Numbered from the stretch's first letter, positions 22,767 through 34,068 are shown. The stretch is 64,000 nt of DNA from Sanderia malayensis (GCA_013076295.1 RQOL01000749.1:1-64000), one strand, 5' to 3'. Program-made: numbers and translations. The notes: a model not told the origin generated them from the sequence alone.

Positions 22767-23729
22767 TCACTTTTGTACCAGTAGACCTTTCACTGCATAA
22801 GTATGTGCCAGTGTTCCTTTGTGTATCCAGGCACCCATATCATCACACGTTGTAACTTGGCATGCATCTAAGACATCTCCTTTAAGCAGAGATGTAACAT
22901 TGTGACCAGCATTGACTGGCGGTGCTGTGCACACGTCAAGTTCCGCTGTTCTTCTATCTATGTGCTTTGCATTCAAGGCAAGCATAGAGTTTGTGTGAAT
23001 GAGCTGGGACTGCCCTTCACCGAAATCTGTCAGCTTACATGACAATGGAGGATCGTCACTCTGCCATCTTTGAATGTAATCTTCACTTGTGAGTTGCATG
23101 AATCTCTCATTTCCAAGCAATACATCAGCTGACATTAAATTTCTATGTACTATAGCATTGGCATGTAAGTACCTCACTCCATTAACCTTGTGGCTACTGA
23201 TAACATTATTGGCCTCTTTGAAACCGTTGAATTTGTATACACTGTCAGTATTCTGCAGCAATTCTTCAGGTAAGTGGGTAGGGGCTGGATCGCCGAATGT
23301 GTTCCTTGCATTAATGCAAATTATCAGATGTGTTAAACTTCCTCTTCTGATTTCCTTGTTCACTTGCATATGATTGAACTCGAAGGTGAGACGAAAATTA
23401 ATGACAGGTTATCAATTAACAATGACAGGAGAAACTCAATTCCTGACATAATAACTTTGACGCAACAATGTCACGTTATGTAAGCGCTTTTGGCGGTGTT
23501 ATTGGAACATTTTGGGAATAACAAGGTGTGATTGTTTCTCAATTCCTGCTTGACATGGATTGTTGTTAATGGTTTTGAAGCCAGATAAAAACTGAACATT
23601 AAGACTTGAAGAGGACAAGATTATTGGTGGGGCATAAATATCCAAGTAGAAAGGATCCACCATCTTATAACATAGGTTTGCAAAGTCTACGCATGTCATC
23701 TCTTCTTTGCCAATAGCAACACAGGACAC
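22767..23729 (-). pseudogene. Protein-kinase-like domain fragment with degenerate active site
   Basis: The 200-aa frame at 23369-22767 has a kinase catalytic loop and activation segment: VRYLHANAIVHRNLMSADVLL and then CKLTDFGEG. The catalytic Asp of HRD is Asn (HRN), while the DFG metal-binding motif is intact. The following segment, where APE is expected, reads CTAPPVNAG. A separate frame at 23729-23499 may be an upstream part of the same gene. There is no ATP-binding glycine loop or VAIK lysine in view, so this is a fragment of a pseudokinase or a pseudogene. Confidence 0.55.
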
Positions 23730-24549
23730 ACCAATACTGTTACAACAAGTACCGTGCTACCCTAAGTTCCTCTCATTCGAATTTTGGCAGCAACACAAAC
23801 TCGACCTCTTGATGAAGAAAATAGTGACAGGGCCAGTATAGTCCACCGCTCGTGAATAAGAGGTTGAAAGATAGGGCCAGGGGACTCTGAGAAAGTGCAA
23901 TCTTTAAATTCCTCTTGGTAAAACAGGTTTGGTCTACTCATGAATCTGGATAGGGTCAGAAGACTCTGAGAAAATACATTAGACAGGGCATATAGCCGTA
24001 CAATCTGACATTTCGCCTAATGTTGTTTCCTCAGCGGATTCTTGTAGAGGAAGGTTCGGGCTTTCAGAATCTGCCAGGTGACTTTTTTGAAAATGCTTAG
24101 AACTCACGTGATCGATGACGTCATTTAACGGTCAAAAACGGTACAAAATGTTCTGTATCTTTTGATTGGCGCAATATTGTGAAATGAAAATTACATATTC
24201 AGGCTCACCGTAAGACAAGCTTTCTTTTGATGTATATTTTAACGCTATTTGCTGACATCAGCATTTTTTGTGATGACGTCATCAAAACTTTACAAGGAAA
24301 TGTATTGCCATTTCAGATGTAAAGGGATCCTTACTGCAATAATTTCTCAACAATATTCAAGTATTTGTTATTTTCATAGCCTAAACAAACGGTACAATCG
24401 TATATTCTATAGATTTCTACATCGGTTATATACTTTATAGAGCACATGAATTATGCAAACTGATGAACCGTGTTTGCCATACGCGAGCATCAAAAGTCTA
24501 AGAGGTAAGGTAAAACAGTGTTACTGCTTCGATATGTGAGCATCACAGA

Positions 24550-25477
24550 TTAAGGAAGGTAGTCACTATCTGAGGAGTCGCTCATTTCTTCATCAGAAGT
24601 TGCGAAGTCTTCTTCCCATTCTGATGCTGACAAAATGCTTTCCACACCTGTATTTGACTGGACCTCTGAGTCCGGAGAGTATCCAGCTTCTCCTGGGGGC
24701 TGTTCAAGATGATGTCGTCGTGTTGCCTGTCTTGAACGCTTGGCTAAAGATGCAAGGTTTTCTTCATCACTTTTTTCGTCTTCGGCATCAGCTTCCCTTT
24801 CATTTGCTTGACAGAAAACTTTCTCTTTGCGTTTACAGGATTTTTCCGGCTTTGTAAGGGATGGAGGGAGTTGCTTTCCTGTAAACCATTGCGGCGTTAA
24901 ACACTTAACTGTTTCGTCGTATTTCCAACCATGGGCTCTTGGATCTGGTCTTAAAAAGGCTGCATCCAAACAACATAACCAAACAAAACTTGTTAGGTTG
25001 AAACGATGCATTTCTTCTTCAAGTTATTTTGGGTCCGCTGGAACTGCTGCAGATGATTTTGTTTTCAAATTTTCATATATACGAATTTGTGTCTCTATAC
25101 AGCTTTCGTAAGGTTTTCCAGAATACATCACTGTTTGCACAAATTTCTTTGCGTCAGCCATAACTGGTTCCGAGAGACTTTCATGACGTCCGATATCTTC
25201 CTCGATAGCTGACGTCCGATAGCTTCCTCAATAGCTGACGTCCGATAGCTTCCTCGTGATTACATCTTGGCAGGACTTCTACTTTACCTTTCAAGATCTT
25301 CCACACTTCTTCTCTGCAAGTAATGATCAATGGAATCGTCAGAAGCTTACGCTCCTCTGCACTTCGAAAGAATTCGGCAGCTATTCGTATCAGATTCTCT
25401 TTGTTTGCATCATTGTGGAAAAATTCTTCCCCCGATTTACCTTGGGGCATCTTTTGATCCACACTTTCTATGTGCAC
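24550..25477 (-). pseudogene. XPG-like Academ protein remnant, left arm and centre of the foldback element
   Basis: Within the centre (25477-25181, minus) the frame reads REEVWKILKGKVEVLPRCNH and EEAIGRQLLRKLS, the counterpart of the nuclease stretch ending NQEEADTK in the intact-type gene at 58.2 kb. Then, after a 26-bp triplicated spacer, the arm reads FVQTVMYSGKPYESCIETR, a stop, and RFNLTSFVWLCCLDAA, RPDPRAHGWKYDETVKCLTP and an acidic serine-rich C-terminus (SDEEMSDSSDSDYLP). These pair with EFVCTLYGLKSLSDVNEAR and GFGWKIN of the 52-59 kb gene. The segment with the DSD and GCD active-site motifs is absent. Confidence 0.65.
25179..25262. repeat. 26-bp triplicated unit at the deletion point in the foldback centre
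   Basis: Three head-to-tail copies of GACGTCCGATAKCTTCCTCR with ATAGCT spacers at about 25187, 25213 and 25239. They sit exactly where the nuclease active-site segment is missing. A single related GATATCGGACGTC occurs inverted at about 25602-25614 on the other side of the centre. Confidence 0.75.
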
Positions 25478-25649
25478 TCGTCTTGATTACTCTCCTCTCT
25501 TTTGCCTTGTACTCGCTTTTGTGCTGTTTTCCAGATAGTAGTCATTGACGATTTCAACTTGTAGTGCCTTTGCATCACGAGGACAATGCACGCTAATTAA
25601 AGATATCGGACGTCAAGAAATGAATGATGGAATGATGAAATGATGAAAT

Positions 25650-26235
25650 TTGTGCAAACAGTGATGTATTCTGGAAAACCTTACGAAAGCTGTATAGAGA
25701 CACGAATTCGTATATATGAAAATTTGAAAACAAAATCATCTGCAGCAGTTCCAGCGGACCCAAAATAACTTGAAGAAGAAATGCATCGTTTCAACCTAAC
25801 AAGTTTTGTTTGGTTATGTTGTTTGGATGCAGCCGTTTTAAGACCAGATCCAAGAGCCCATGGTTGGAAATACGACGAAACAGTTAAGTGTTTAACGCCT
25901 CAATGGTTTACAGGAAAGCAACTCCCTCCATCCCTTACAAAGCCGGAAAAATCCTGTAAACGCAAAGAGAAAGTTTTCTGTCAAGCAAATGAAAGTGAAG
26001 CTGATGCCGAAGATGAAAAATATGATGAAGAAAACCTTGCACCTTTAGCCAAGCGTTCAAGACAGGCAACACGACGACATCATCATCCCCAGGAGAAGCT
26101 GGATACTCTCCGGACTCAGAGGCCCAGTCAAATACAGGTGTGGAAAGCATTTTGTCAGCATCAGAATGGGAAGAAGACTTCGCAACTTCTGATGAAGAAA
26201 TGAGCGACTCCTCAGATAGTGACTACCTTCCTTAA
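25650..26235 (+). pseudogene. XPG-like Academ C-terminal remnant, right arm
   Basis: Mirror copy of the left-arm coding segment, on the plus strand, reading to a stop at about 26233. It differs from the left arm by scattered substitutions and a small indel near 26080-26090 that changes frame after RQATRRHHH, so the two arms have diverged since the inversion formed. Confidence 0.7.
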
Positions 26236-26809
26236 TCTGTGATGCTCACATATCGAAGCAGTAACACCGTCTTACCTTACCTCTTGGACTTTTGATGCTC
26301 ACGTATGGCAAACACGGTTCGTCAGTTTGCATAATTCATGTGGTCTATAAAGTATATAACCGATGTAGAAACCAATAGAATATACGATTGTACCGTTTGT
26401 TTAAGCTATGAAAATAACGAATACTTGAATATTGTTGAAAAATTATTGCAGTAAGGATCCCTTTACATCTGAAATGGCAATACATTTCCTTGTAAAGTTT
26501 TGATGATGTCATCACAAAAAATGCTGATGTCAGCAAATAGCGTTAAAATATACATCAAAAGAAAGCTTGTCTTACGGTGAGCCTGAATATGTAATTTTCA
26601 TTTCAAAATATTGCGCCAATCAAAAGATACAAAACATTTTGTACCGTTTTTGACCGTTAAATGACGTCATCGATCACGTAAGTTCCAAGCATTTTCAAAA
26701 AAGTCACCTGGCAGATTCTGAAAGCCCGAACCTTCCTCTACAAGAATCTGTTAAGAAAACAAACATTAGGCGAAATGTCAGATTGTACAGCTATATGCCC
26801 TGTCTACAT

Positions 26810-27251
26810 TGTTTAAATTCCTCTTGGTAAAACAGGTTTAGCCTGCTTGTGCATTTGGTTTATCAGGTGAAAGGATGACAACTTTTGCATTCAAAGAATC
26901 ACTTGAGACAATGTCTCACAATTGCATCAAATCAAGGGCATGCGTAAGAAGAGAAAGTAAGACATCAATTGGTGAGCAAGTTTTCTTGTAAATCTTGTTT
27001 GAATATATTCTCAGATGAACCAAACAGGCTCCCTATTGGACTCAACAGATTGTATGAACAGCAGACTCTGGTTTGAATTATGATTTGCCATGCTCTGATG
27101 GGGAGCAACAAGATTAACAATTGAAACTTTTGCAACTTCCTGTAAAATTTACAAGCCAGAGTCCTGGGTTCACTCAAAGTAAACAACCCCGCCATGTCGC
27201 ATCACTTCGTGAACTCAGTAGAAGTTTATCCAGGAAGATATTCCTTGTTTT
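26810..27251. other. Spacer
   Basis: No supportable gene; AT-rich sequence between the foldback element and the USP-like remnant. Confidence 0.4.
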
Positions 27252-28152
27252 TTGGAACTTTGGCATTTTGTTCTAAATGATGTTTTTACCGACGTATCAA
27301 ACAGCAAGTTAATTTTTTTATCCACCCAAAAGAGCGCGAGCTACAAATATATTTTGCAAGTGAGGGGGCCCAATGTCACTCCCATTAATATTGCCCTCCA
27401 TTTAATAAGAGAGCCTCTTTCGGAGTTTTTAGACGTATGTGCCCCTCATTTAATGCAATGGATTGCAATGCACGATTTTCAGAAATGTTTACGGTAAAGG
27501 TTTTCCCAAACTTAACTGAAAGTGAAAAGTCTAATCTAATATCTGTTTACTCTTCCATTTGCTGTTGTGAAGCTTGTCAGCAAGATGTTATCTGCGATAG
27601 TGAAATGTTAGTTAATTACATTACTCTATCACAACTAGCTTCTTTCAGTTTACCGGCAAGCTGGCATAATGCATTGCTATCAAATAATAGATCAGCTTTA
27701 TTGCAATGTTCCAATTATCACAAAACATGTGAATGTGTTGATACTCAGACAAATATGAGTTTGTTTCTTTTTATTGAGTTAAGCAGTGATTCCATAAATT
27801 GTATTCATTTTGTCAAAAATTTTGCCATTTCTAGCTTTGTTTATATGTTGAGAGGTATGGTGAGGAATTTTGGAAACCATTTTACATGTGCTACAATTGA
27901 GAATGGAACTGTGTTTTTGTTGATGATTTTGCTGACAGTGTTGAAACTTTTACATCATTGAATGATTTTTTGTGCATGTTGTTGGAGGCTGGTTTTTTGG
28001 AATTTATGAAAACTTGCCCATATTTCAAAATTCATTTAAAACATCATACTGTGGCAAGAAACTGCCAAAGCAGGGGAAAATACGACATGAAAAGGCAACC
28101 AAAACTTGCATCATTTCAGATGCAAGCTCCAAAATCAGAACGTGAACATTGA
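27252..28152 (+). pseudogene. Ubiquitin-specific-protease-like (C19) remnant
   Basis: Frames 27252-27497, 27437-27961 and 27958-28152 line up as one protein with two slips. The best part reads CSNYHKTCECVDTQTNMSLF, FVYMLRGMVRNFGNHFTCA and, across a shift near 27930, a VDDFADSVETF word. In C19 proteases the box YxLxGmvxHxGxHFTca carries the catalytic His and a following DD is typical. The catalytic Cys box is not visible. It lies in line with the PIF1-helicase remnant downstream, an association seen in mobile elements, so both probably belong to one transposon. Confidence 0.5.
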
Positions 28153-28886
28153 CAGTCCCAGGCAAATTTATCAAACTCAGAAGATATTACATTGAACAAA
28201 GCCAAAAATCACAATTTGCAAAATGAGAATGCACTCTCGTCTTAGCTATCAAGCGAATGGAGATGTACTTGCTGCAAAATCGGGTAACTATTAAAGCGTA
28301 TATATACAAATAGAAATGTTTCAATTACAATAAAGTAGCTTAATTTTTGCACCCCTGCCCTTTTGCACCATTGTAGGCTGCTGTAGAATTAGGATGACCA
28401 TACATACCCTTTTCATAAAATTAACGCGTACCAGCGTAGTAAGTGAACTGCCAACTTGGATGGAGGATACAAATTGCAAGTTGTTGACAATTAATTGCAA
28501 AAAGACCCAATACTATACTTTAAGACTTAGTATGGATCCAACTCTTACAAGTATGAATTTCATAACTTTTGTCTCCAATCATGTGATCCATAATAATTAA
28601 ATTGCTAAGCAAAAATGTATTGTAGTTGTGAAAACTATTCCAAGATATAGTTGTAACCCAACAAGCAACACATATGGACTCTTTTGAAAGTAAATTAATC
28701 AAATGCAAACCATGGCAAAATAATGTTGCATATTGCCGGGATGATGAAAATGACTCATAATTGGCATTCGTCTCTTACTGGAATCAATTCCTTTCCATAA
28801 ATAGGGCAAAAATTGGCAAAGAGAGCTTCAAAATTCATCATCTTTTTCAACCCATCCTTGTGACAATGAATTTCCACAAAATAACG
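28153..28886. other. Spacer with possible helicase-element N-terminal fragments
   Basis: Short plus-strand frames (28394-28600, and discontinuous words such as CRDDENDS near 28730) could be decayed upstream parts of the PIF1 element. None can be named with confidence. Confidence 0.3.
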
Positions 28887-30370
28887 AACAAAGAGAAGAA
28901 TTGATGTATGTTTCAGATGTGGCTAGGGCTTTCCAAACAAATCAGTCCAGTGATCCACTTCTACAAGCTCATATTCTTGAATCACGTAATGGTTTTACAA
29001 CAGATGAGATAAGGAATATGCCATTTTGGATAGAAAATAAAAAAGAAACACATCCTCCTGTCGTTCTTCATAATGCAATGCCACAACTTGATTTGTCATG
29101 ACTCAATAAGGAACAAAAACTTGCTTATGACATTGTAGTCAGATCAACTAAAAAAGATAAGCAACTCTCAATGACTGTTACTGGACAAGCAGGGTCAGGA
29201 AAGAGCTTTTTTATAATTGCATTGGAAATGTTCTTGGATCATCTTGCATTGTATGTTCTTTCTTTGGCATAGCTGCATTTAATATCAATGGACAAACTCT
29301 GCATAGCTTACTTCAACTACCTATTCGTGGAAGGTCACCACATGATCTGAAAGGACAACCCTTAGCAAAATTACAATTATCATTGTCAACTATACAGTAT
29401 CCTGTTGTTGATGAATCTTCCGTAATTGGCCAAAAAATATTTGGTTAGATTGATCGTAGATGTAGACAAGGAAAGGGAGATAATATAAACCCATTTGGAG
29501 GATTGTCAGTGATACTGGTTGGAGATACTGCTTAACTGCCCCCAATAGGTGATATGTTATTATATCACACAAGGCCAGAAGGATCTATTGCTTTACAAGG
29601 AATTTGCAGCTATAACAGCTTTGTCACTGTTGTTTTGTTGCAAAAGAACCAAAGGGTAAGTTGTTCGAGTCAGGCAACGTTTAGAGGAATGCTTTTACGC
29701 CTAAGAGATGGCAACAGTACAGAAGATTATTGGAAAATTTTTTTATCACAAAAAACTTTCATTTCAGTTCACAATATTTAAAAAAATATAAAATGCTGCT
29801 GGCTTTTTGTAATGAAACAGTTGCAACACACAATTTTGAAAAGCTAAAATGTGGAAATTACCCTATTATCACTATCAATCCAAGCATAATAGCATTGCTG
29901 CATCAAGATTATCATCGGAAGAATTTGCTGGTCTAGAACCACAAATCCACATTTCCAAAGAAGCACCAGTCATGCTTAAAGAAATTTTATGGTTTACGCA
30001 TGGACTTTGCAATTGTAGTATGGGAACAGTCAAACATATTGTTTATGCTGAAAATGACAGGCCTCCAAGTTTGCCAATAGCTGTCAATGTCCACTTCCCA
30101 AAATATACAGGACAAACATTTTCTGAATGATTTCCTCGATGTGCTCCAATTGTGCCTTGCATTCAACAATCTCAAACAAGTAACGGCCTTGAAGAAAGAC
30201 AACAGCTTCCACTGAAACTGTGCTATGCTATAACCATTCATAAATCACAAAGGCTAACTTTATTCAAAGTCAATATTGATCTAGGAAACAAGGTTTATGT
30301 AGCTTATGTAGCTTTCTTGCGTGTCTCTCGGTCGGAAGAGTTTTTTGTATTGCCCATGATTTCGTTGTAA
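28887..30370 (+). pseudogene. PIF1-like helicase remnant (Helitron-like or PIF1-carrying element)
   Basis: PIF1 helicases unwind DNA 5'-3' and are encoded by several transposon types. In order: LNKEQKLAYDIVV, Walker A MTVTGQAGSGKSFFI (about 29180), FFGIAAFNINGQTLHSLLQ (motif Ia), VVDESSVIGQKIFG (Walker B DE, about 29405), GGLSVILVGDTA followed by LPPIGD (a CAA-to-TAA stop replaces the Gln), LLQKNQR, and the terminal LCYAITIHKSQRLTLFK (motif VI, about 30220) ending at 30370. At least three in-frame stops and two shifts make it non-functional. No Rep/HUH domain is visible, so Helitron membership is not shown. Confidence 0.72.
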
Positions 30371-30554
30371 CGATTAACTTCAATAAAGCATTACAAATCA
30401 CTTCAGTACAGACTTCAGGAAGAGAATCGTCTTAAAGATCTTGCTAGTGCTAAACTAAAGCTCAGTTTATATAGAAATATTTTTGGTAATTTATTATTTC
30501 TGATTTACTTGATTATCAAATCGAATAGATTTTTTTTCTTTTCACATCACAAAA

Positions 30555-32745
30555 ATGGAACAAATCCCACCAGAAAATGGTAAGTCTTTTCAACTTCTAT
30601 TTGTTTTTGTTAATCTTTCTTGCATTACAAATTGTCAAACATTATTTGCTTACACTTCCACAAACCGAATCATACAATACCTGACTATAATTGTAACCAT
30701 TTCACAAATTTTAATTTATTGAAACTAACCTCGATATATATCATATCAACTTCCATTTTCTGTAAAACTTTAATATTTTATGTTGAATTTTAAATTTTCT
30801 TAAATAGTAAACCTCAGCAGCAATTATTCAGCAATTTTATATCAATTGTGCAACATTTATATTTACACGATGTCCCAAAAAACTTGTTTCCTGTTTATTT
30901 GAATTTGGATAATTATTAAATGTGAAGTTCTAGCAATTACTTCTTGTCATTCAACTGTGGAAATCCTAACTTAAATTTACACACAATTCCCATCAATTTT
31001 GGCTAAATACCCATTGATCTGAAAGTTTGAAATGTCAAAATTTGAGTCAAAGCTGAAACCAAAGGATTCGACTTTTGCCATTGAAGTCAACTGAAGGCAA
31101 ATGCAATGTATCCAATGTCATACTTCTTCTTGCTATCAAGACACTAAATTGCATTTAGAAAAAATTGTCAATTCTATGCACTGCATGAATTACACGGATT
31201 CATGGATTTGTTCATGTTGCTGATCATACAAAATTAGCAATTTCTTTTTTGTGTAGAAATTAACATCTTGGGAATACATATTTTTATCATCCAAGTCCCA
31301 ATTGCTTTTTTACTATGAAAAAGGGAATGATATTGCATGATCTACATTGAATTGTTTGTATTTGCTTCACTTTGAAACTCATCTTTTCCAAGTATTGAAC
31401 GAAATTTGATAGGAAATGTCTGAAAATTTAAGTTAGAAATTCCACAGTTGAATGACGTGAAGTACTTGCCTGAATTTTGTTTTAAGTTCTTTTTCACTAT
31501 TGAACCGGAAACAAGTTTTTTGACACACCCTATATAAAACCAATATTTGTTTTCTTAGACCTCACTGGCCACATACAAAGTGTTTCTCCAACAAAAAAGT
31601 CAATGAGGAACAACAAACTCTTTGATGTGCAATTACAGACAATTACGGTCTATCTTCAGCAAAGAAAATGAGAATAATGGGAAGCAACCATGCAAAGCGA
31701 AGCGTTTTCATGGAAAGATTGGAATCAAAAACTTCACTTCATTTCACAGGATTGTCTGTTACAAATTCACAGACATTCTTCAATGCCCATGCTTGAAGCA
31801 AGATCTCTGATCATGATGGCTCACTTGACTTTCCTTACAAATCCTTGGTTCCACTGAATATTGAATCAATTCAAAACACCGAAGTTCATGGCAACTGTCC
31901 TGTTGAAGGAAAGTTGAAATGGAGTACCCCTGAAAGAATGGTGCAGGTTAGCCTAAAACGAAGAAAAAGTACAAGATGTGAATTACATTGCTCCTGCCAC
32001 CATTGCAGCGTCTCAACAGGATGTAGTTATCTCTTCAAGTGCCAATTTTTCCTTACACCAATCAAGTCTAGTAGTAGTACCGCTAGGCCTAAGCAAAACA
32101 AAAGGCCTAGGCCCAGCAAACATTGTCCTGTTTTTTAGCCCTCCTCGGTCGTCACATCGTCATTTTCATCAGTTTATGACACCATTCTGCCATCAGAAGA
32201 AATTGATGAAAGAAAAAGCAAGAAACAACAGTTTTAATGAAGAAGATCATCTGGCCAACTGTTGTTAGAGAATGTGTCCTTCCTGATGACCTGTGCTCTG
32301 TTGGCAAGATGCTGGTCAGGGGGACATACAAACAGATTCCCAATGCTGTTTGGAAAAATCCTTCCCTTCGCAAGAATATTATTCCACTTGTTGGTAGAGA
32401 AATCAGAAGGGAATGTGATGGAATGTGCTCTTAAAAATACCCAAGCCTACTACAAAAAACTGCTTCAATGCAGAAAATATGCTTCAATTTTCACTGCAAA
32501 GATTAATGGATGAAATGGAGGAGAAATCCCTGATCCTGATGTCTATGTTGAAGAGGGCAGCAGTGAAAGACAAGTTGAAAACTGAACAACCAATGTTGTG
32601 GCTTTCTGCAGTATGCATGGCAGCAGCTATACTGTTGAAGAACCGTTCATCATATATGACTTCATTGCAGCTACTCGTAACAATAATAATAAACACAGCA
32701 TTCAGGATTGATGGAAAGCTTGATGATTCAAAATATATTAGATAA
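30555..32745 (+). pseudogene. Possible RPA/OB-fold-like protein gene, two or more exons
   Basis: A short first exon 30555-30579 (MEQIPPEN plus one base) ends in a donor GGTAAGT. The next exon starts after TTTTCTTAG at 31559 and the phases join exactly to DLTGHIQSVSPTKKSMRNN and a FDVQLQT word. This resembles the opening of single-strand-binding OB-fold proteins that recur in invertebrate repeats; this likeness is from memory and weak. Later frames (31845-32138, 32237-32434, 32425-32745) are discontinuous, with a basic/cysteine word RCELHCSCHHC. The intron carries a mariner-like MITE. Confidence 0.35.
30866..31530. mobile_element. Mariner-like MITE (665 bp) in an intron
   Basis: Ends carry inverted repeats: CCCAAAAAACTTGTTTCC at the left and GGAAACAAGTTTTTTGACAC at the right, inner similarity extending about 100 bp (TCATTCAACTGTGGAA inverted). 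It is flanked by TA on both sides, the target of Tc1/mariner elements. No transposase frame inside. Confidence 0.65.
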
Positions 32746-32751
32746 TATTAC

Positions 32752-32990
32752 TAGAATTATTTATTTCATATTTTCCATGCACTTATAAGATGATAAGAAT
32801 TTGTTAAATAAATCGCAAGAAAACACAAAAATATTGAGGAACTGGCAAATTCACGTTCTCGGCTCGAGATTGAATTCAAAGAACCAATCAGAAGCTTTCG
32901 AATGCGCCTTTCGAATGTACGCGTCAAATCTCTGTCATGAGAAATCAGAAACTTCTAGAATCTGGAATGATCTGGAAAGTTTTTACAATT
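32752..32990 (+). repeat. Polinton left terminal inverted repeat (copy A)
   Basis: Matches the reverse complement of 48545-48775, from the word CACTTATAAGATGATAAGAA through GTTCTCGGCTCGAGATTGAA to GAAACTTCTAGAATCTGGAA. It includes a CCAAT box (GAACCAATCAGAAG, 32881) and one perfect three-unit heat-shock element (32948-32960). The outermost bases are uncertain. Confidence 0.82.
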
Positions 32991-33141
32991 TATATATTAG
33001 TAGAATTTAGAAAAATGAGCCATAAATTTCCATCATACTAACTTTATTTTATAACAATTTTAAACGTAACATATGCAGTAAATTTTAAGCACAACATGTG
33101 CAGCATGCAGTATGTGTATAGCGAAATAATTCCAGAATTTT

Positions 33142-33620
33142 TCAATTAAAGTAATCATCATCTAAAAATATACAATTGTTCAAATATATGTAATGTTCTT
33201 TCAACTCTTTTAACGGATCATGAGACGTTGCCTTGGGGGCCCCGAATTCTTGAATATTTTTCGAAGGCATATTAATCTGTTCGCAGGTCGCCCGCTCAAT
33301 ATCGCCCCCTTTATATAATACCATATCCACACCATTCCACTCTAGGACGTCTTTAATCACGGGTATTGCATCTTCACAAGAAAATGAAGCATCTTCAGGG
33401 TAATAGTTCAGATGATGAATCTTTAGCCTACAATACCGGTATGTCCGTTTCCACTCTTCTGTTAAGAGCTATATTTGGCACAAGGAATAAATTCGTATTC
33501 GAAACAAGTTATTCCATCCGCAAGCATTATTCCAACTTTTCTCACACATTTGTGACTATTCGACACTTGTATATACTCGATATCCATCAACGCAGCATGG
33601 GAAGCCTTCAACATTTTATC
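33142..33620 (-). CDS. Unrecognised conserved-looking Polinton-edge protein, fragmentary
   Basis: Minus-strand reading from about 33615 gives LKASHAALMDIEYIQVSNSH, a CFEYEFIPC word, then after a shift near 33470 IHHLNYYPEDASFSC and DMVLYKGGDIERATCEQINM, ending with SHDPLKE and a stop at 33142. The wording resembles an uncharacterised protein repeated in cnidarian genomes. The early DIE and later D residues could fit a DEDD-type exonuclease-like fold, which is speculative. It lies between two direct copies of the terminal-repeat core, so it may be an insertion into the left terminus or an accessory Polinton gene. Confidence 0.4.
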
Positions 33621-33789
33621 AGTTTTATATGAGATGTCTGATCAATTATCTAAAGTCACTTCTATATATATTACACCATTCGAATGATGATTAACCAATC
33701 ACAACCTCTGCTATTGCTCTCATACATTGAGGGTTGAAAGCATAAAAAAAGATTTATTATAATAAATGACGAAGAGGATGATGAACTAA

Positions 33790-33945
33790 TTCATGGACAC
33801 TTTTACCGTTTCAAGTATAAAGCATCGCTGTCCAAGTAATAATGATGAAGTTATTATGAAGATCTTCATACACGCATTGAGGGATGAAAGTATACAAAAA
33901 AGGTTTATTATAATAAATGATGAAGAGGATGATGAACTATAATTT
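33790..33945 (+). pseudogene. Partial copy of the acidic Polinton protein
   Basis: Reads KHRCPSNNDEVIMKIFIHAL and then RDESIQKRF, NDEEDDEL and stop at about 33943. It matches the minus-strand protein at 48379-48149 (NHRCP...NDEVIMKIFAHALRD). A further fragment of the same gene (33721-33785) lies just upstream. Position mirrors the right-end copy, so the gene was part of a once longer terminal inverted repeat. Confidence 0.6.
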
Positions 33946-34068
33946 AACGTTCTCGGCTCGAGATTGAATTCAAAGAACCAATCAGAAACTTTCGAATGCG
34001 ACGTTCGAATGTACGCGTCAAATCTCTGTCATGAGAAATGAGAAATCAGAAACTTCTAGAAGTTTCCA
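33945..34068 (+). repeat. Second, internal copy of the Polinton terminal-repeat core (copy B)
   Basis: The segment from CGTTCTCGGCTCGAGATTGA to GTTTCCAGGAG repeats copy A in the same orientation, 1.15 kb inside it. It carries a CCAAT box (about 33976) and a heat-shock element of four perfect units (34049-34066) and leads into the polymerase promoter. Confidence 0.8.

Larger units (their letters stand above)
23980..26806. mobile_element. Foldback Academ-like element with 1.16-kb inverted arms
   Basis: The left arm 23980 to about 25148 and right arm about 25650 to 26806 are near-identical reverse complements. Outer ends are TAGACAGGGC and GCCCTGTCTA, and the element is flanked by CAT at 23977-23979 and 26807-26809 (3-bp target duplication). 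Each arm encodes the C-terminal part of an XPG-like Academ protein; the roughly 500-bp centre holds a fragment of the nuclease domain. The same terminus (TAGTCAGGGC) and a 3-bp duplication bound the larger element at 51907-59836. With the middle of the nuclease missing it cannot be autonomous. Confidence 0.82.
23889..26838 (+). repeat. Tandem duplication whose second copy received the foldback element
   Basis: A word starting GACTCTGAGAAA and ending TTCCTCTTGGTAAAACAGG occurs once uninterrupted at about 23884-23931. It occurs again with its two halves at about 23963-23979 and 26810-26838, separated by the foldback element. Removing the element and one CAT gives the same length as the uninterrupted copy, so the first copy is a natural empty site. 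Confidence 0.75.

Noticed and set aside
23980..26806. 5-bp target duplication (ACATT) with the terminus AGACAGGG
   Set aside because: Shifting the boundary by one base gives TAGACAGGGC and CAT, which agrees with the second element's TAGTCAGGGC and TGT; the longer duplication includes terminus bases.
33366..33632. 88-aa plus-strand frame at the Polinton edge
   Set aside because: It is antisense to the more protein-like minus-strand reading at 33142-33620.
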